DNA from: an uncultured Eubacteriales bacterium
GTDB taxonomy: Bacteria; Bacillota; Clostridia; Oscillospirales; RGIG7773
Direction: 5' to 3'
DNA length: 6,159 nucleotides
NCBI GenBank assembly: GCA_934541205.1
Contig: CAKTDK010000113.1
Coordinates: forward strand, 1-6,159
Shown here: positions 5,133-6,159 of the stretch, one piece after another
How the letters are laid out: each line of letters opens with the position of its first letter
How positions within the stretch are numbered: the first letter of the stretch is position 1
Program-made: the position numbers and the translations under genes
Notes under the pieces: model-generated
What the model saw: the letters and a program-made list of their open reading frames with translations, nothing else
What the model was told of the DNA's origin: nothing
Database searches by the model: none

Positions 5133-6159
5133 TCTGTTCTTTCCTTTCCTCAGTATTTTTTCGATTACACCGACAAACCTCCCAACCGGTCACTCCCTTG
5201 ACACAATTTGACTTAACTGTGTACGGAAAATTGTTGTCATCTAAAATCTGCTTTATCTTACTTATTCCGATAGGATTTTCACTTCGTCTTGAATAAAGCT
5301 TTAGCTTTACGGCAATATTCTCAAATTCCTCTCTGAACTCCGTCTGCGCGGAATTATCCATAACCATTCCTTCATATTCTTCGAGAAATTCAGTTAAATC
5401 ATCTTTTGTAAGAGGAATATTTTTACTTAAGAAGTAGTTATTGTCGCTATATTGATTTTCAATACCCATCCAGGAAAGCTGTTTAAGAATAAATGCTTTC
5501 TCCCCGTAGGAATCAAAATCTGCTATTAGCTCATCGTAGTAATCTGCCATGATTTTTAACTTCGTCTCGCTCATCTTATTAACAACAATATTTCTTCCGT
5601 CATACTTAAACAGACCATCCAAAAGCTTTAGTGCTCTACTGTCGGAAAAGTACTTTTTCAGAACATTTTTACTGCATCTTTCACAGTCAACATTCTTATA
5701 TTTTTCACGGCATATATTGCACCTTGATATTTCATTCAATGCTCCGAGTTTTTCATTACAGTTATGAACCCTTGTAAGGAAATACTGCTTTGACCTTGCC
5801 ATTACATAAAGATTAATCTGCGACTTATTAAAATCGCGTTTGCGACCTACTATCTGTATAAATTCATTCTGTCCTTCCTCGCACGCAATCACTATGTCTT
5901 TTAAGGCGTTATCCTTTATATTTACGCCTGCATCAATTACCTTAGTGCAAATAAGGCATTTGCAATTAAACATTTCGCTGGAATTAATACTTTCCAGTTC
6001 CATTCTGGCATTTTCCGAAAGCTTTTCGCTTTCTGTTTCTGCAAATATGAATGCGGAATCATAAAGCTTTTCCTCCAGGGCTCTGCCTGCCTCCTTTGAT
6101 GAAACAAAAACCATAAGTTTCCTTCCTTTGGGAAGCCTATTATAGAGAACTTCAACTTC
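5125..6159 (-). CDS. C-terminal part of a superfamily 2 (DEAD/DEAH-type) helicase, truncated by the window edge
   Basis: The frame is open to the window edge, so the visible 344 residues are the C-terminal portion; the ATPase motifs I-III lie outside. Counting from the first visible codon, motif IV-like KLMVFVSSKEAG lies at 14-25, motif V-like CTKVIDAGVNIKD at 71-83, and motif VI QIVGRKRD at 102-109. These define the second RecA-like lobe of an SF2 helicase. A four-cysteine group, C147-x2-C150-x8-C159-x2-C162, follows and looks like a zinc-binding insertion. The final 60 residues (around IGISKIKQILDDNNFPYTV and GWEVCR) resemble a winged-helix tail seen in phage and plasmid replication proteins, a weak likeness. 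The gene is co-transcribed with and overlaps the excisionase, which suggests a role in replication or processing of the mobile element. The substrate is unknown. Confidence 0.85.
   Translation of the reverse strand, partial: EVEVLYNRLPKGRKLMVFVSSKEAGRALEEKLYDSAFIFAETESEKLSENARMELESINSSEMFNCKCLICTKVIDAGVNIKDNALKDIVIACEEGQNEFIQIVGRKRDFNKSQINLYVMARSKQYFLTRVHNCNEKLGALNEISRCNICREKYKNVDCERCSKNVLKKYFSDSRALKLLDGLFKYDGRNIVVNKMSETKLKIMADYYDELIADFDSYGEKAFILKQLSWMGIENQYSDNNYFLSKNIPLTKDDLTEFLEEYEGMVMDNSAQTEFREEFENIAVKLKLYSRRSENPIGISKIKQILDDNNFPYTVKSNCVKGVTGWEVCRCNRKNTEERKEQNE

Noticed and set aside
1..6159. CRISPR array, tRNA or rRNA genes, and complete insertion sequences
   Set aside because: No regularly spaced repeats, cloverleaf-like segments, conserved rRNA stretches or transposase reading frames were seen on either strand.

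Overview
The window reads as low-GC Gram-positive (Firmicutes, Clostridia-type) DNA. It is AT-rich, has strong purine-rich ribosome binding sites (AGGAGG, AAAGGGG, AAGGTGG), and shows consensus TTGACA-N17-TATAAT-like promoters. The gene families fit too: a YdaE-type lyxose isomerase, a ROK repressor and a Tn916-like integrase. The genus cannot be named from the sequence.

Left part (about 1-2130) is a small sugar-catabolic locus. A D-lyxose ketol-isomerase (minus strand, 436-939) and a divergent ROK/XylR-type regulator (plus strand, 1074-2126) share a compact control region. That region holds two back-to-back promoters, both with a perfect TTGACA -35 box and a 17-base spacer. A perfect 9-9-9 inverted repeat (956-982) overlaps the isomerase -10 box and has XylR-like half-sites (TTAGT/ACTAA). 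The expected logic is that the ROK protein represses the isomerase until a sugar ligand releases it. Downstream of the isomerase, a 48-codon reading frame starts with a one-base stop/start overlap. It may be the stub of a class II aldolase-like gene, and it stops early. A 14-bp-arm hairpin at 60-102 probably ends this transcription unit. The rest of 1-289 contains nothing I can assign.

Middle part (2204-3643, minus strand) is a 479-residue AAA-type ATPase with a C-terminal DUF234 / PD-(D/E)XK-like domain. It has its own promoter and is convergent with the ROK gene.

Right part (3764-6159, minus strand) is the integration module of a mobile element. The order of transcription is: a helicase that enters the window already in progress and carries an unusual four-cysteine insertion, an overlapping 62-residue excisionase-like gene, a perfect 18-bp-arm hairpin, then a tyrosine integrase with a TTG start. 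The element end is most likely in or near 3644-3763, just past the integrase stop, where there is an imperfect direct repeat. It is not clear whether the ATPase is cargo of the element or belongs to the flank.

No rRNA, tRNA, CRISPR array or complete insertion sequence was recognised. The most noteworthy items are the lyxose operator/promoter architecture, the hairpin abutting the integrase ribosome binding site, the ATPase-nuclease-like gene beside the integrase, and the broken gene after the isomerase.
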